Shown here: in pieces, positions 1 to 8,867 of the stretch
How positions within the stretch are numbered: position 1 is the stretch's first letter
How the letters are laid out: every line of letters starts with the position of its first letter
The notes under the pieces: model-generated
Databases searched by the model: none
Told to the model about the DNA's origin: nothing
Seen by the model: the letters and a program-made list of their open reading frames with translations, nothing else
From: CAZVCG01 sp964626265
GTDB lineage: Bacteria; Pseudomonadota; Alphaproteobacteria; UBA9219
Length of the DNA: 41,362 bases
Assembly: GCA_964626265.1 (NCBI GenBank)
Contig: CAZVCG010000018.1
Span: 1-41,362, forward strand
Reading direction: 5' to 3'
Position numbers and translations under genes: made by a program

Positions 1-38
1 CGCTGGGCGGCGACAAGGCGTTCGAATTCCGCAGGCAT
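1..38 (-). CDS. Start of probable CysN (sulfate adenylyltransferase large subunit), cut by window edge
   Basis: Only the first 12 codons are present, reading MPAEFERLVAAQ, and the rest lies off the left edge. Its ATG overlaps the TGA of cysD (ATGA), the tight coupling usual for cysD-cysN. Known CysN and CysNC proteins begin with a short variable helix before the GTPase P-loop, and this sequence would fit, but no diagnostic motif lies inside the window. The CysN call therefore rests on position after cysD. A fused CysN-CysC (with APS kinase) is equally possible and would complete PAPS synthesis for the neighbouring sulfotransferase. Confidence 0.55.
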   Translation of the reverse strand, partial: MPAEFERLVAAQ

Positions 39-946
39 CAGAAGTAGCCCTCCTGCTTCTTCCTTTCCATAGACGCCGTTTGATCGAAATCGATGGCGCG
101 GCCCTGGCGTTCGGAGGCGCGCGAGGCGTACATCTCCATGATGACGTCCGGCAAGCTCGTAGCTCGGGATTCGATGGCGCCCGTTAACGGATAACACCCC
201 AGCGTGCGAAACCTTACCCATCGCTTTTCGGGCGATTCGCCTGGATTAAGAGGCAAGCGGTCGTCGTCAACGAGGATCAGCATGCCGTTGCGTTCGACGA
301 CATCGCGTTCGGCGGCGAAATAGAGCGGCACGACGGGTATTTTTTCGAAATAGATATATTGCCAGATATCGCGTTCTGTCCAATTCGAAAGCGGAAAAGC
401 CCGGATGCTTTCGCCCTTTTCGATGCGTCCATTATAGAGACGCCATGGCTCCGGCCGCTGATTGCGCGGATCCCAACGATGAGCGGCGTTGCGGAAGGAA
501 AATATACGTTCTTTGGCGCGCGATTTTTCTTCGTCGCGACGGGCACCGCCGATTGCCGCGTCGAAACCCCATTTCGTCAAGGCTTGCTTCAGGCCCTGCG
601 TTTTCATGACATCGGTATGAACAGAAGAGCCGTGAGTGATAGGGCCGATGCCCTGGGCAAGCCCTTCTTCATTGACGTGTACGAGGAGGGCCAAGCCAAG
701 CGCGGCCGCGCGACGGTCGCGGAATTCGATCATCTCGCGGAATTTCCATGTCGTATCGACGTGCAGGAGAGGAAAAGGGGGCTTGGACGGATAAAAAGCC
801 TTCATCGCCAAGTGCAGCAATGTCGAAGAATCCTTGCCGATGGAATACAGCAAGACTGGATTGGCGAACTGCGCAGCAACCTCGCGTATGATATGGATGC
901 TTTCGGCTTCGAGCTGTCGGAGGTAAGGAGATAGATCGCTCATCAT
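38..946 (-). CDS. cysD: CysD, sulfate adenylyltransferase subunit 2
   Basis: The protein has 302 residues, the normal family length. It is the PP-loop ATP pyrophosphatase half of ATP sulfurylase, which makes APS from ATP and sulfate together with the GTPase CysN. The N-terminus (LRQLEAESIHIIREV) and the PP-loop SIGKDSS near residue 36 are classic CysD, as are GGARRDEEKSRAKER near residue 132 and the C-terminal RASERQGRAIDFDQ followed by KKQEGYF. ATG-ATG gives two possible starts one codon apart (946 or 943), preceded by GAGG. It sits 3 bp after the sulfotransferase stop, so its product likely feeds PAPS to that enzyme rather than, or as well as, cysteine synthesis. Identification is secure; the dedicated role is inferred from position. 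Confidence 0.96.
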   Translation of the reverse strand: MMSDLSPYLRQLEAESIHIIREVAAQFANPVLLYSIGKDSSTLLHLAMKAFYPSKPPFPLLHVDTTWKFREMIEFRDRRAAALGLALLVHVNEEGLAQGIGPITHGSSVHTDVMKTQGLKQALTKWGFDAAIGGARRDEEKSRAKERIFSFRNAAHRWDPRNQRPEPWRLYNGRIEKGESIRAFPLSNWTERDIWQYIYFEKIPVVPLYFAAERDVVERNGMLILVDDDRLPLNPGESPEKRWVRFRTLGCYPLTGAIESRATSLPDVIMEMYASRASERQGRAIDFDQTASMERKKQEGYF

Positions 947-949
947 GCC

Positions 950-1894
950 TCAAACGCTATAGCCGTATCGGCTTAAAGGCAATTTCAGATCGTTCTCAAG
1001 CCGCCTGTTGCCGGCGCGGTAGGCTTCGGCAAGATCGTTCAGCAAGGCTTCGGGCGAAGCGATTGCCCTGCAATCCTTTCTCAAGCCCATGAGGCGCATA
1101 AAGGCGGAGAGGCAGCCGCATCCATCGGAAAAATCAATCAGGTCGTTAATATGCGCCTTAGCCCACGGCATATTGCGTTTTTCCGCCGGATATTCATGCT
1201 TTCCCGCCGCTAAGCGGCGCGTCGTCGCTGGATCGACGCCGAGAAAACCGCTCAGGTCGTCGGCGTAAGCGTCTGGATCTTCCTTCAAGGATTCATAGAT
1301 TAGAACGCGGACATTCTCGGGGCCGAACTTCAAGGCGTAATATGCGACCACCCTATCGTAGTGAAGCGTAGCCATATAGTTACGATATGGAGAGCTTTGC
1401 TGAAAGCGCAACCATTCGCGAAAGCGTATGGGATATTCTATGCGGTCGGCCTCGTCCTTGGGGCCAAGCGCCAGATATTGGCCGAACCTTCCGTGCATCC
1501 AGTAAAACGACAGGATGGAAGAGATTTGCTCGCGGATCGTGATCAATATTTTGCACGGGGCGAAGGCGTCAAAAACGCGGTCGGCGACTGTAGCGAGATC
1601 GACGGCCGAAGGATGGATGAAGGATTCCGTGGAGATGAGCGCGCATTTGCGCGACGTTTTTGCGCGCAAGGAGTCAACGGTCTGTCTGAGATTGCCCGTC
1701 CCCGGATAATTCAGGCGGTCGGAGAAAAGCAGACTGTCGAGCTCGCGCTTGAGCGTCGGATCGGCGAAATCGTAAGAGGGGATGAACTTGCCCAGATATT
1801 CGATATCAGGATGATGCGGAAAAACGTTTTTTTGGAACGTAGTGGTCGCCGTTTTTGGGTAACCGACATGAACGATGAGAGGGCGGGCGCTCAT
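950..1894 (-). CDS. Sulfotransferase family protein
   Basis: The protein has 314 residues and resembles PAPS-dependent sulfotransferases. The N-terminal strand and loop VGYPKTATTTFQ (residues 11-22) match the 5'-phosphosulfate-binding loop. ILITIREQISSILSFY (about residues 116-131) matches the 3'-phosphate-binding segment, with Arg and Ser in the expected places. No signal peptide or membrane segment is visible, so it should act in the cytoplasm on a glycan or a lipid-linked intermediate. Its ATG overlaps the wzt stop (ATGA) and cysD follows after 3 bp, so exporter, sulfotransferase and sulfate activation appear co-translated. The acceptor is unknown; a sugar of the polysaccharide made by this locus is the natural guess. 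Confidence 0.85.
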   Translation of the reverse strand: MSARPLIVHVGYPKTATTTFQKNVFPHHPDIEYLGKFIPSYDFADPTLKRELDSLLFSDRLNYPGTGNLRQTVDSLRAKTSRKCALISTESFIHPSAVDLATVADRVFDAFAPCKILITIREQISSILSFYWMHGRFGQYLALGPKDEADRIEYPIRFREWLRFQQSSPYRNYMATLHYDRVVAYYALKFGPENVRVLIYESLKEDPDAYADDLSGFLGVDPATTRRLAAGKHEYPAEKRNMPWAKAHINDLIDFSDGCGCLSAFMRLMGLRKDCRAIASPEALLNDLAEAYRAGNRRLENDLKLPLSRYGYSV

Positions 1895-3135
1895 GGGGAA
1901 TCCCCGCTTTTCAATAAACGTGAAGCGTAACGGGGTTTCATGTTGACGATGGATTGGGCAAGGCAGGCGTCGCCCTGCACGGCCAGATGCAACACGTCGA
2001 CCCGGCGGTCATAGTGCTTGTCGGCATAAAGGCCCCAGGCTCCAAAGGTCACGAAATAATCTCCGATCCCCAAATTCATTTCGAAGTCAAGCGTTACACG
2101 GACGACATCCTCGCGCTTCATGGAGGGGATGGGCGAGCGGTGCACAATGGGATTGCTGGCGAGAAGCCGGATGCCATCCTTCGTCGTAATGCTTATCCCT
2201 ACGTTAAGGTCCGCGATTTCGTCGGCGTTGCACTTTACGTCGCAGTAAAGCGTGTACGAGGATCCGGAAATCAGCGTGGACGTCGCCTTGCCCTCTTTAT
2301 CCCAAACGCCGCATGAAATTATGGAGGCTTCACCCGTTCCGTAACGTAGTTCCTGAAGATTCATATGGTCGGGTTGCGCGGCGTAGCTTCTTGTAGCCGT
2401 CTGTTCCGTTCCATAAATGTCTTTCATATATTGGGCCACGACTTCTTTTGGGGGGCCGTCCATGACGATTTTGCCCTGAGCCATATATACTGCGCGGTCG
2501 CAAATCGCTTCGGCGATGCCTGTCTGGTGCGTCACGAAAAGAATGGTGCACCCTGCCTCCCGGAATTCCTCGAATTTGCGAAAACACTTGCGCTGAAAAC
2601 GCGCATCGCCGACGGAAAGGGCTTCGTCCACGATAAGGATGTCGGGGTTGACGCAAACCGCGACGCTGAAGGTCAGGCGCGCCTGCATCCCGCTTGAGTA
2701 GGTGCGGAACGGCTGGTCGATGAATTCGCCGAGTTCGCTGAAGGCGATGATATCGGCCTCGCGCTTCTCGATTTCCTTGCGGCTCAGCCCGAGGCAAAGA
2801 CCACCCATGTAAATGTTGTCGCGGCCCGTGAAGTTCGGGTTGAAGCCTGTTCCCAGTTCTAGAATTGCGGAAATTCTTCCGTTGACCATGACGTCGCCGG
2901 ATGTCGAAGCGAGCGTGCCGGCCACGATTTTCAACAAGGTCGATTTCCCTGCGCCGTTTTTCCCCAAAATGCCGACGACGGAACCTTTGTCGATGGACAG
3001 GTTGACATTATCGAGTGCGGTGAAACTCCTATAACGGGGTTTGCCTGTCAAAACCTCAAGCAGCATGTCTTTGGGGCGGTTATAGACCCTGAAGACTTTT
3101 GTTAGTCCGGAGATATCTATGGCTGGTTGCGTCAC
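1891..3135 (-). CDS. wzt: Wzt-type ABC transporter ATPase for polysaccharide export
   Basis: The protein has 414 residues. The nucleotide-binding domain (about residues 1-245) has Walker A GILGKNGAGKST (about 55-66), signature YSSGMQARL and Walker B ILIVDEAL followed by a switch His (VTHQ). The remaining 165 residues resemble the Wzt C-terminal carbohydrate-binding beta-sandwich (for example YGTGEASIISCGVWD), which in O-antigen exporters reads the modified end of the glycan. Translation starts at GTG; GTGA overlaps the stop of wzm, and the other end overlaps the sulfotransferase start. It pairs with the permease to flip a completed polysaccharide across the inner membrane. The carbohydrate-binding tail suggests export depends on a terminal modification, perhaps methylation or sulfation (inference). 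Confidence 0.93.
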   Translation of the reverse strand: MTQPAIDISGLTKVFRVYNRPKDMLLEVLTGKPRYRSFTALDNVNLSIDKGSVVGILGKNGAGKSTLLKIVAGTLASTSGDVMVNGRISAILELGTGFNPNFTGRDNIYMGGLCLGLSRKEIEKREADIIAFSELGEFIDQPFRTYSSGMQARLTFSVAVCVNPDILIVDEALSVGDARFQRKCFRKFEEFREAGCTILFVTHQTGIAEAICDRAVYMAQGKIVMDGPPKEVVAQYMKDIYGTEQTATRSYAAQPDHMNLQELRYGTGEASIISCGVWDKEGKATSTLISGSSYTLYCDVKCNADEIADLNVGISITTKDGIRLLASNPIVHRSPIPSMKREDVVRVTLDFEMNLGIGDYFVTFGAWGLYADKHYDRRVDVLHLAVQGDACLAQSIVNMKPRYASRLLKSGDSP

Positions 3136-3962
3136 AGGGCGTCTCCGAAATAATGGCTGAGATAGCGGAAAATTCGGTAGCCGGTGATGAAAACGAAGGC
3201 GCTAACGAAGGGCGCAAGGAACCATGCCAAGGGATGCGTGATTTCGCCATAAACTATAATGTCGCGGTAAATCCAGAGAACATGGCTAAGGGGGCTAAGA
3301 TAGAAAAAGGCGTCGGCCCACTCTGGAAGCATATTCGGAGCGTAAAGTATGGGGTGGGCGAAAAGCCCGATCATCAAAAGAAGCTGAACGATGTTTTTGA
3401 GATCACGAACGAAAACCGTCGCCGCCGACAGTAAATAGGAGATGCCCGCAAGCAACATCATGTGGCAAAGAACAGGAAAGGGCAAAAGCAGCCACCAAAC
3501 GGGTTTCGCCATGCCGTTCGTTAGCCCAATGATCATGGGAAACGCCAGTCCGATCAACAGAGTGACGGTTGAGGCCAAGACCATCTTTAACGGCAATATC
3601 TCGGCCGGAAAAACAATCTGCTTAACAAGATTGGAACTGTCGATGATGAGCGTTGGCGCCCGCCCGATGGAATCCTGCATGGCGAGCCACGGCGCGAGCG
3701 CGGCGAGAAGGAAGGCGACGTATTGGGAGCCACCGTCGGCATTGATGCGCAATTTGAAAATATACGTAAAAACGAATGTGTAGATGAACATGACGAGCAT
3801 AGGCTGAGCGATGGCCCATGCGCCGCCCAAAACTTCGCCAGCATAGCGTTCGACGAGATCGCGGCGAGTCAACTCCCAAAGAAGCTCGCGATAACGTCTC
3901 AGGCTTTTGCATAAGTCCTTAAGAGCGAGCGCGTTCGAATAGGGGTTGAGGATGGCCAGCAT
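3132..3962 (-). CDS. wzm: Wzm-type ABC-2 polysaccharide export permease
   Basis: This is an ABC-2 family permease of 276 residues from the chosen start MLAILNPYS. It opens with an amphipathic stretch (YRELLWELTRRDLVERYAGEVLG) typical of Wzm/KpsM/TagG permeases. About six hydrophobic segments follow, beginning PMLVMFIYTFVFTYIF. An upstream ATG at 3995 would add 11 residues and overlap the preceding gene by 28 bp, so 3962, which leaves a 5 bp gap, is preferred. The partner ATPase follows with a GTGA overlap. Together they form the inner-membrane channel for the locus's polysaccharide. Confidence 0.92.
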   Translation of the reverse strand: MLAILNPYSNALALKDLCKSLRRYRELLWELTRRDLVERYAGEVLGGAWAIAQPMLVMFIYTFVFTYIFKLRINADGGSQYVAFLLAALAPWLAMQDSIGRAPTLIIDSSNLVKQIVFPAEILPLKMVLASTVTLLIGLAFPMIIGLTNGMAKPVWWLLLPFPVLCHMMLLAGISYLLSAATVFVRDLKNIVQLLLMIGLFAHPILYAPNMLPEWADAFFYLSPLSHVLWIYRDIIVYGEITHPLAWFLAPFVSAFVFITGYRIFRYLSHYFGDAL

Positions 3963-3967
3963 GGCGG

Positions 3968-4939
3968 TCAGCGTTTCTTGCCCAAAACATGCCATCCGCA
4001 GTTATGCGGTTCACGCTTGTTCAGAGTTACGATATCCTCAAATCCGGCGCCCTTGTACCATCCGTGAACGACTTCTTCGGGAATAGTCCAGTTATAGAAC
4101 GTGTTGAGCATGTCCATATAGTTGATCGCATTGTCGGGATTTTCCGCGACTTGAAATACAAAATTAAGCTTTTCCTCTATCGTCCTACATTCGCGGTGAA
4201 ACTTGCGGCGCATCTCCCGCACATCGTTCGAGGCGTGATAGGTCGGCGCATATACCATGATATAGAGGCTGCCGCCCGGTTTTACCGTCGAAGCGACGTT
4301 TTCAAAAGCCAGCTTAGGGTCGTGCGTACACATGACCACGCCCCAACAAAGGGTGAAATCGAAGGCCCGAAGCAAATCTGCGCGGGAAGGAATGTCGAAA
4401 ATATCCAGCCGCGAAGTGTCAGGATTGAACCGGCTTGTCGAGCGCAGGGCGTTTTCCGAAACGTCCACCGAGGTGACTTTGCCGCCGAGAGCCTGCAATG
4501 TGCGCGTCCAGCGTCCCGCGCCGCACCCGATGTCAAGGCAACGCTTGCCATGAAAATAATCGATTGGAAATTTGGGTTCGAGATAGAGCTTGCCGCCGAC
4601 CTCCCGCCGCTTTTCCATGCCGGACAGCCGCCGCGCGGCAGCCAGAACGGGATAAAGGGGCCCTTTTTTCTGGCGTTCCAAAAAGCCTTTCACGCCTGTC
4701 AATTCGTAAATGCGGTCGTCGATGTAAGGATCGCTTGTCTCGACACCGGTATGATCGCGAAAACCTCGTTGTTTATCGAGAAAGAGGCCCCATTGGTCGT
4801 TGAACTGCTCGCCATAGACGACCGGATGATATTGACCGGAATACGCATCGCTCCATACCACGAGACCGTCGTCAAAATCCGGATTGCGCGGATCGTCGAT
4901 TGCGTTTTTCTCCAAAGCCTGGTTGGGCGCGTATTTCAT
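3968..4939 (-). CDS. Class I SAM-dependent methyltransferase (glycan locus)
   Basis: The protein has 323 residues from MKYAPNQAL. The SAM-binding motif I is CLDIGCGAGRWTRTL, followed by an acidic ribose-binding position in VTSVDVSENALR and a motif IV-like DFTLCWGVVMCTHD. The fold belongs to the Methyltransf_11/UbiE-like group. An in-frame ATG at 4984 lies inside the preceding gene; the ATG at 4939 has AAGGG about 7 bases upstream and leaves a 10 bp gap, so it is preferred. The N-terminal 130 residues are not recognised. A role in O- or C-methylation of a nucleotide sugar or of the growing glycan is inferred from context. Confidence 0.8.
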   Translation of the reverse strand: MKYAPNQALEKNAIDDPRNPDFDDGLVVWSDAYSGQYHPVVYGEQFNDQWGLFLDKQRGFRDHTGVETSDPYIDDRIYELTGVKGFLERQKKGPLYPVLAAARRLSGMEKRREVGGKLYLEPKFPIDYFHGKRCLDIGCGAGRWTRTLQALGGKVTSVDVSENALRSTSRFNPDTSRLDIFDIPSRADLLRAFDFTLCWGVVMCTHDPKLAFENVASTVKPGGSLYIMVYAPTYHASNDVREMRRKFHRECRTIEEKLNFVFQVAENPDNAINYMDMLNTFYNWTIPEEVVHGWYKGAGFEDIVTLNKREPHNCGWHVLGKKR

Positions 4940-4949
4940 GTTGAAACCC

Positions 4950-6065
4950 TTATTCCTTGATAATAAAAGCGCCGCCGCTGGCAAGGTTGATGATGGGTTC
5001 AGTCTTATCCGCCATATATTGATCCACCGCCTCGGTCACGCCGGGACAGGACTCATGACCGTAGTCGTCGAGCAGGATCATGCCTCCTTTCGCAAGGAGC
5101 GGATAGAAGAATTCCATGCTGTCGCGGGTCGGCTGGAGCAAGTCGACGTCGATATGCACAAAGCAAAAACGCCGGCCGGCCACTTCGGAAAACCGTTTTG
5201 GTATCCATCCTTTATAAAGCTCGACAAACGACAAATCGCCCAAAGGAGAGAGCGTCGAACGGACATCGTCCGCGCTGCTGCTTAAATCGCCCTTGCGCCA
5301 CCAGTCGCCGTCCTTTTTGGAAGGCGATGATAGACCTTCGAAAGAATCGAACAGGCAGAGCTTTTTATTAAGACTATTATTTCGAATTTGCCTCGCCAGA
5401 AAATATGCCGAAGCGCCCTTGTACGTTCCGCATTCCGCCACGTCGCCTTTAACGCGGGCCGCCAGCCTGAAAAGCTGGTCGAGGTTGTATTTGCGTTCAT
5501 AGCTGAAATCCGCCTCGGGGCATGCGCGGGCGAAATCCGCAGCGAATTCTGCATCGGAGTCGATCCGTCGTCCAATGTCAGGAAGGCGCGAATAGGGCCA
5601 TACGCTTAAAAACAATCTACGCGCAAGATTGAAACGGTGTAATTTCTTCATGCTAGTAAAATCTAGGCCGTCCTTTAACAGGGCGATGGTTCGGTCGCCT
5701 TCGGCATACATTGTTTCTGGGATATATAGCTGATAACAACGGCCATTCTTGATGGGCGATGAATTATCGCTCGTTGAAAACCAAAGCGCGTTGTCCCAGT
5801 GAGAGAGCCTACCTTTGCCCATCTTGCGGATTTCGGCATGGGAAATATGGCGTGGGCCCAATTCGACGCCGTCTTCAAACAACCGTACTTGTGATCCGTA
5901 GGGGTCGTCATCCGTGTCGCCCTGAGGCGTGAAAGGCGGCAAGGGCAAGCTGTAGGCGTAGCCCTTGTCATGCAAAAAAGTCCCATTGTTCAACGTCAAT
6001 AGCCTTCCCTGCTTTTCGGGGGTTTTGGCTTCGATCGTTTGAGGTGAAGAAGAGTTTATTTCCAT
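4950..6065 (-). CDS. TylF/MycF-family O-methyltransferase
   Basis: The protein has 371 residues. The C-terminal 210 residues resemble the TylF (macrocin O-methyltransferase) family: GDVAECGTYKGASAYFLA is the SAM-binding start, LCLFDSFEGL follows, and FVHIDVDLLQPTRDSMEFF then ILLDDYGHE carries the acidic metal-binding residues of this Mg-dependent group. TylF enzymes methylate sugar hydroxyls in antibiotics, and relatives occur in many surface-polysaccharide loci. The first 150 residues contain a separate unrecognised segment, longer than in stand-alone TylF proteins of about 250 residues. It lies 5 bp after asnB in the same train. Confidence 0.85.
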   Translation of the reverse strand: MEINSSSPQTIEAKTPEKQGRLLTLNNGTFLHDKGYAYSLPLPPFTPQGDTDDDPYGSQVRLFEDGVELGPRHISHAEIRKMGKGRLSHWDNALWFSTSDNSSPIKNGRCYQLYIPETMYAEGDRTIALLKDGLDFTSMKKLHRFNLARRLFLSVWPYSRLPDIGRRIDSDAEFAADFARACPEADFSYERKYNLDQLFRLAARVKGDVAECGTYKGASAYFLARQIRNNSLNKKLCLFDSFEGLSSPSKKDGDWWRKGDLSSSADDVRSTLSPLGDLSFVELYKGWIPKRFSEVAGRRFCFVHIDVDLLQPTRDSMEFFYPLLAKGGMILLDDYGHESCPGVTEAVDQYMADKTEPIINLASGGAFIIKE

Positions 6066-6070
6066 TGCAA

Positions 6071-7999
6071 TTATCTATCCGTTACGGAAAAATCTTTATT
6101 ATCAATCCACATGCGATACCACAACTCCATCATCAGCAAGGGCCATAGACGCGTGTCGTGTCTTGTGGAGCCGGAAACGTGCTCATCAAGCAACCTGCGA
6201 ACATAGGTTGGTTCGACAATACCGCGCGCTGCCGCTTGCGGCGACAACAGAAGATCATAAGCCATTCCCTTGAGTTCGTCACGGAACCAGTGATCGATAG
6301 GGCATCCAAAGCCCATTTTAGGCCTGTATATCACGTTGTGGGGCAAAAACGGCTCCATGGCCTTTTTGAACAAGGCTTTTGTCGCGCCGTCTTTCATAAC
6401 CAGATCGACGGGCAGCGTCAAAGCCCATTCCATCATCTTGTGGTCGAGCAACGGCGCACGGCTTTCCAACGCATGGGCCATCGTCGCGACATCGACCTTA
6501 ACCATAAGATCGTCCGGCAGATATACGTGAATGTCGGCCCAGTTTGCGCCTGAAATCAAATCATCGGTTTCGCGAAAATACGGCTCCAGTAAATCGAGAG
6601 CCGAGTGATCGAGATACTGGCGCAGCGCGGGGCCATAGCCTTCGCGCTTATGCCGGTCGGCGAAAGCGGTAATGGTGAAGGCGTAACGGTGTTGGGGCGC
6701 GATGTCTTGTCCACGAAGCAAATCCGCAACCTTTGTCGCGCGGTTCGTCAGGCGGCCAAGCCGGGGAACGCGACGCAAGGCCGCCGCAGCCGGAAGACGC
6801 ATCCATGACGGAACGCGATCCAAAGCCGATACCGCGCGCATGGAGGCGTAGCGGCCATAACCGAGAAAACATTCGTCGCCGCCGTCGCCGTTGAGCGCGA
6901 CGGTTACATGGCGGCGCGCCATTTCCGCGACATAATAGCTCGGCACGGCGGAGGGATCGGCAAATGGTTCGTTATAATGCCAGACCAGTTTCGGCAAGAT
7001 ATTCACGGCGTCGGGTTTGACGACAAGCTCGTGATGATCGGTTCCGTAACGCTCGGCGACCATGCGCGCATAGCGCGTTTCGTCATAATCGGCGTTGTCG
7101 AAACCGATGGTGAATGTCTTGATGCGGTCCGTGCTTTGACGCGCCATTATCGCGACGACCGAAGAGGAATCGAGGCCGCCCGAAAGAAAGGCTCCCACAG
7201 GCACGTCGGCGATCATACGCAGCCGGACGGATTCCTCAAGATGGCGGACAAGTTCTTCACAAGCGGCGTTGATGTCGACCTTGCCAGTGCGCGGGCGCGG
7301 GGCGGGAGGCCGCCAATACCGTTCGAGTCTCGGCGGCGTTATTTTTCCGGAAGAGTCCAGCGTAACGACGAGCTTGTGCGCGGCGGGCAATTTTTTGATG
7401 GCGCGGAACGCAGAGAACGGAGCAGGGACATATTGATATGTCAGGTATTGGTGCAAGGCCTCAAGGTCGGCTTCACGCGGTATATCCGGCCATGCAAGGA
7501 TGGATTTGATTTCCGAGCCAAAAAACAAACCCTGATCCGTCAGCGCATAATTTATCGGTTTTTTACCGATGCGGTCGCGGGCCAATAGGAGCTTGCGTTC
7601 CTTCGCGTCCCACAAGGCGATGGCGAACATGCCACGCATTCGTTCCAGTACGTTTTCGCCCCACGCTAAATAACCATAGATGATGACCTCGGTGTCCGAA
7701 TGGCTGCGGAACGCAAAACCCTTCGCTTCCAGTTCGGCGCGGATTTCGTGAAAGTTGTAAATTTCGCCGTTGAAAACCAAACCAATGCGTTGCGTGGCAT
7801 CCCACATAGGTTGATGCCCGGCGGGAGACAAGTCAAGAATCGACAACCGAGTATGTCCCAATCCAGTATGCCCGTCGGTCCATGCGCCCTGATCGTCGGG
7901 GCCGCGGTGGCGCAGAGCGTTGACCATGGCGTTAAGGCGTTTTTCGGCGTTCGCCGTCTCGGTGGGCCGGGTGAGAAGAAAACCGGTTAATCCGCACAT
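6071..7999 (-). CDS. asnB: AsnB-type glutamine-hydrolysing asparagine synthetase (amidotransferase)
   Basis: The protein has 642 residues from MCGLTGF, where Cys2 becomes the N-terminal nucleophile of the class II glutaminase domain (about residues 1-220, with NGEIYNF and SDTEVI). The synthetase domain carries the PP-loop SGGLDSSSV and later ESRAPLLDHKMMEWA. An in-frame start 32 codons earlier would bury the catalytic Cys, so 7999 is chosen. AsnB homologues in polysaccharide clusters often amidate uronic-acid or amino-acid substituents rather than make asparagine. If the AspRS in this window is nondiscriminating, free asparagine synthesis could still be wanted. Both readings remain open. Confidence 0.93.
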   Translation of the reverse strand: MCGLTGFLLTRPTETANAEKRLNAMVNALRHRGPDDQGAWTDGHTGLGHTRLSILDLSPAGHQPMWDATQRIGLVFNGEIYNFHEIRAELEAKGFAFRSHSDTEVIIYGYLAWGENVLERMRGMFAIALWDAKERKLLLARDRIGKKPINYALTDQGLFFGSEIKSILAWPDIPREADLEALHQYLTYQYVPAPFSAFRAIKKLPAAHKLVVTLDSSGKITPPRLERYWRPPAPRPRTGKVDINAACEELVRHLEESVRLRMIADVPVGAFLSGGLDSSSVVAIMARQSTDRIKTFTIGFDNADYDETRYARMVAERYGTDHHELVVKPDAVNILPKLVWHYNEPFADPSAVPSYYVAEMARRHVTVALNGDGGDECFLGYGRYASMRAVSALDRVPSWMRLPAAAALRRVPRLGRLTNRATKVADLLRGQDIAPQHRYAFTITAFADRHKREGYGPALRQYLDHSALDLLEPYFRETDDLISGANWADIHVYLPDDLMVKVDVATMAHALESRAPLLDHKMMEWALTLPVDLVMKDGATKALFKKAMEPFLPHNVIYRPKMGFGCPIDHWFRDELKGMAYDLLLSPQAAARGIVEPTYVRRLLDEHVSGSTRHDTRLWPLLMMELWYRMWIDNKDFSVTDR

Positions 8000-8009
8000 T
8001 CCATTAGCC

Positions 8010-8858
8010 CTAAAACACGCGCTCGAATACGAGTTGGTGACACCCATAACCATCGTTCGGCGCGAGCTTGACCAGCCTGTAACCGCTGTTTTCATAGAAA
8101 TCGGTCAGTTGCTGGGCCGTGGCGTATTCGTAGGGATAGCCGCCGATCCAGTCGATCATGTCGTGCCAGCGACTCATGCCGCGACTCTTTTTATAGTCGC
8201 GCCATAGGTTGAAGTATTTTTCCGGATGGCCGTTGCGCAGATCGTGCCAGAAGTACCTAAGCTCAATGGGTGTCCACACCATGACCGCATAGGGAAAGCG
8301 GAGAAGTCCGGGAAGTTTGTTGTAGCGGATTTTCTTTTGCTTCCAATAAACGCTGATCTCGCCGCAATCGTTATAGATGGCGATAAACAGTTTGCCGCCG
8401 GGTTTGGTGTTGATCTTGACGCAATCTAAAGCCTTCCACATGTCGCCCGTGTGGTGCAGCACGCCCCACGAATAGACAACATCGAAAGTTCCCAGCGTTT
8501 TCAGAAAATCCGGATCGAGCACGGAACCTTGCATAACGCGCCAATTGGGATCGTCCTCAAAATAGCGGCGGCGAAGCTCGCCTGTGCAGGCGACGGATTG
8601 AGGGTCATAATCGAAGGAAACGACAGACGCTCCGAGCCGGCGGGCGGCGAGGCTGAACAGGCCGCTTCCGCTGCCTGCGTCAAGAAAAGCCTTGCCGTCG
8701 AGGCGCTCGACGCCAAGAAAAGCCTTCAGGGACTTTTCCGCTTCGGCGATGCGCTCGTCGTTCAAAACACGCAGGAAGTTTCGCCAATTTTTGCCGAACT
8801 GGAACCGCTCGCCTTTCCTGACGTCGGAAGAATGGGCCTGTGTAAGAGTTGACGTCAT
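8010..8858 (-). CDS. Class I SAM-dependent methyltransferase (UbiG-like fold)
   Basis: The protein has 282 residues. Motif I is FLDAGSGSGLFSLAARRLG, the acidic motif II is VVSFDYDPQSVACT, and motif IV is FDVVYSWGVLHHTGD. A long C-terminal insertion rich in Trp and Tyr (YWKQKKIRYNKLPGLL, then RYFWHDLRNGHPEKYF) is shared by methyltransferases seen in glycan clusters. The start has AAGGA 6-10 bases upstream. It lies 10 bp before asnB and 9 bp after the glycosyltransferase, so it belongs to the same transcript. The substrate is unknown. Confidence 0.83.
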   Translation of the reverse strand: MTSTLTQAHSSDVRKGERFQFGKNWRNFLRVLNDERIAEAEKSLKAFLGVERLDGKAFLDAGSGSGLFSLAARRLGASVVSFDYDPQSVACTGELRRRYFEDDPNWRVMQGSVLDPDFLKTLGTFDVVYSWGVLHHTGDMWKALDCVKINTKPGGKLFIAIYNDCGEISVYWKQKKIRYNKLPGLLRFPYAVMVWTPIELRYFWHDLRNGHPEKYFNLWRDYKKSRGMSRWHDMIDWIGGYPYEYATAQQLTDFYENSGYRLVKLAPNDGYGCHQLVFERVF

Positions 8859-8867
8859 CTTGTATCC

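Noticed and set aside
3989..4960. 323-codon plus-strand frame opposite the methyltransferase
   Set aside because: The minus-strand frame has a SAM motif and fits the gene train; the plus frame has neither motif nor ribosome-binding site.
8000..8095. Longer AsnB start 32 codons upstream
   Set aside because: It would overlap the preceding methyltransferase by 86 bp and bury the Cys that must be N-terminal for glutaminase activity.
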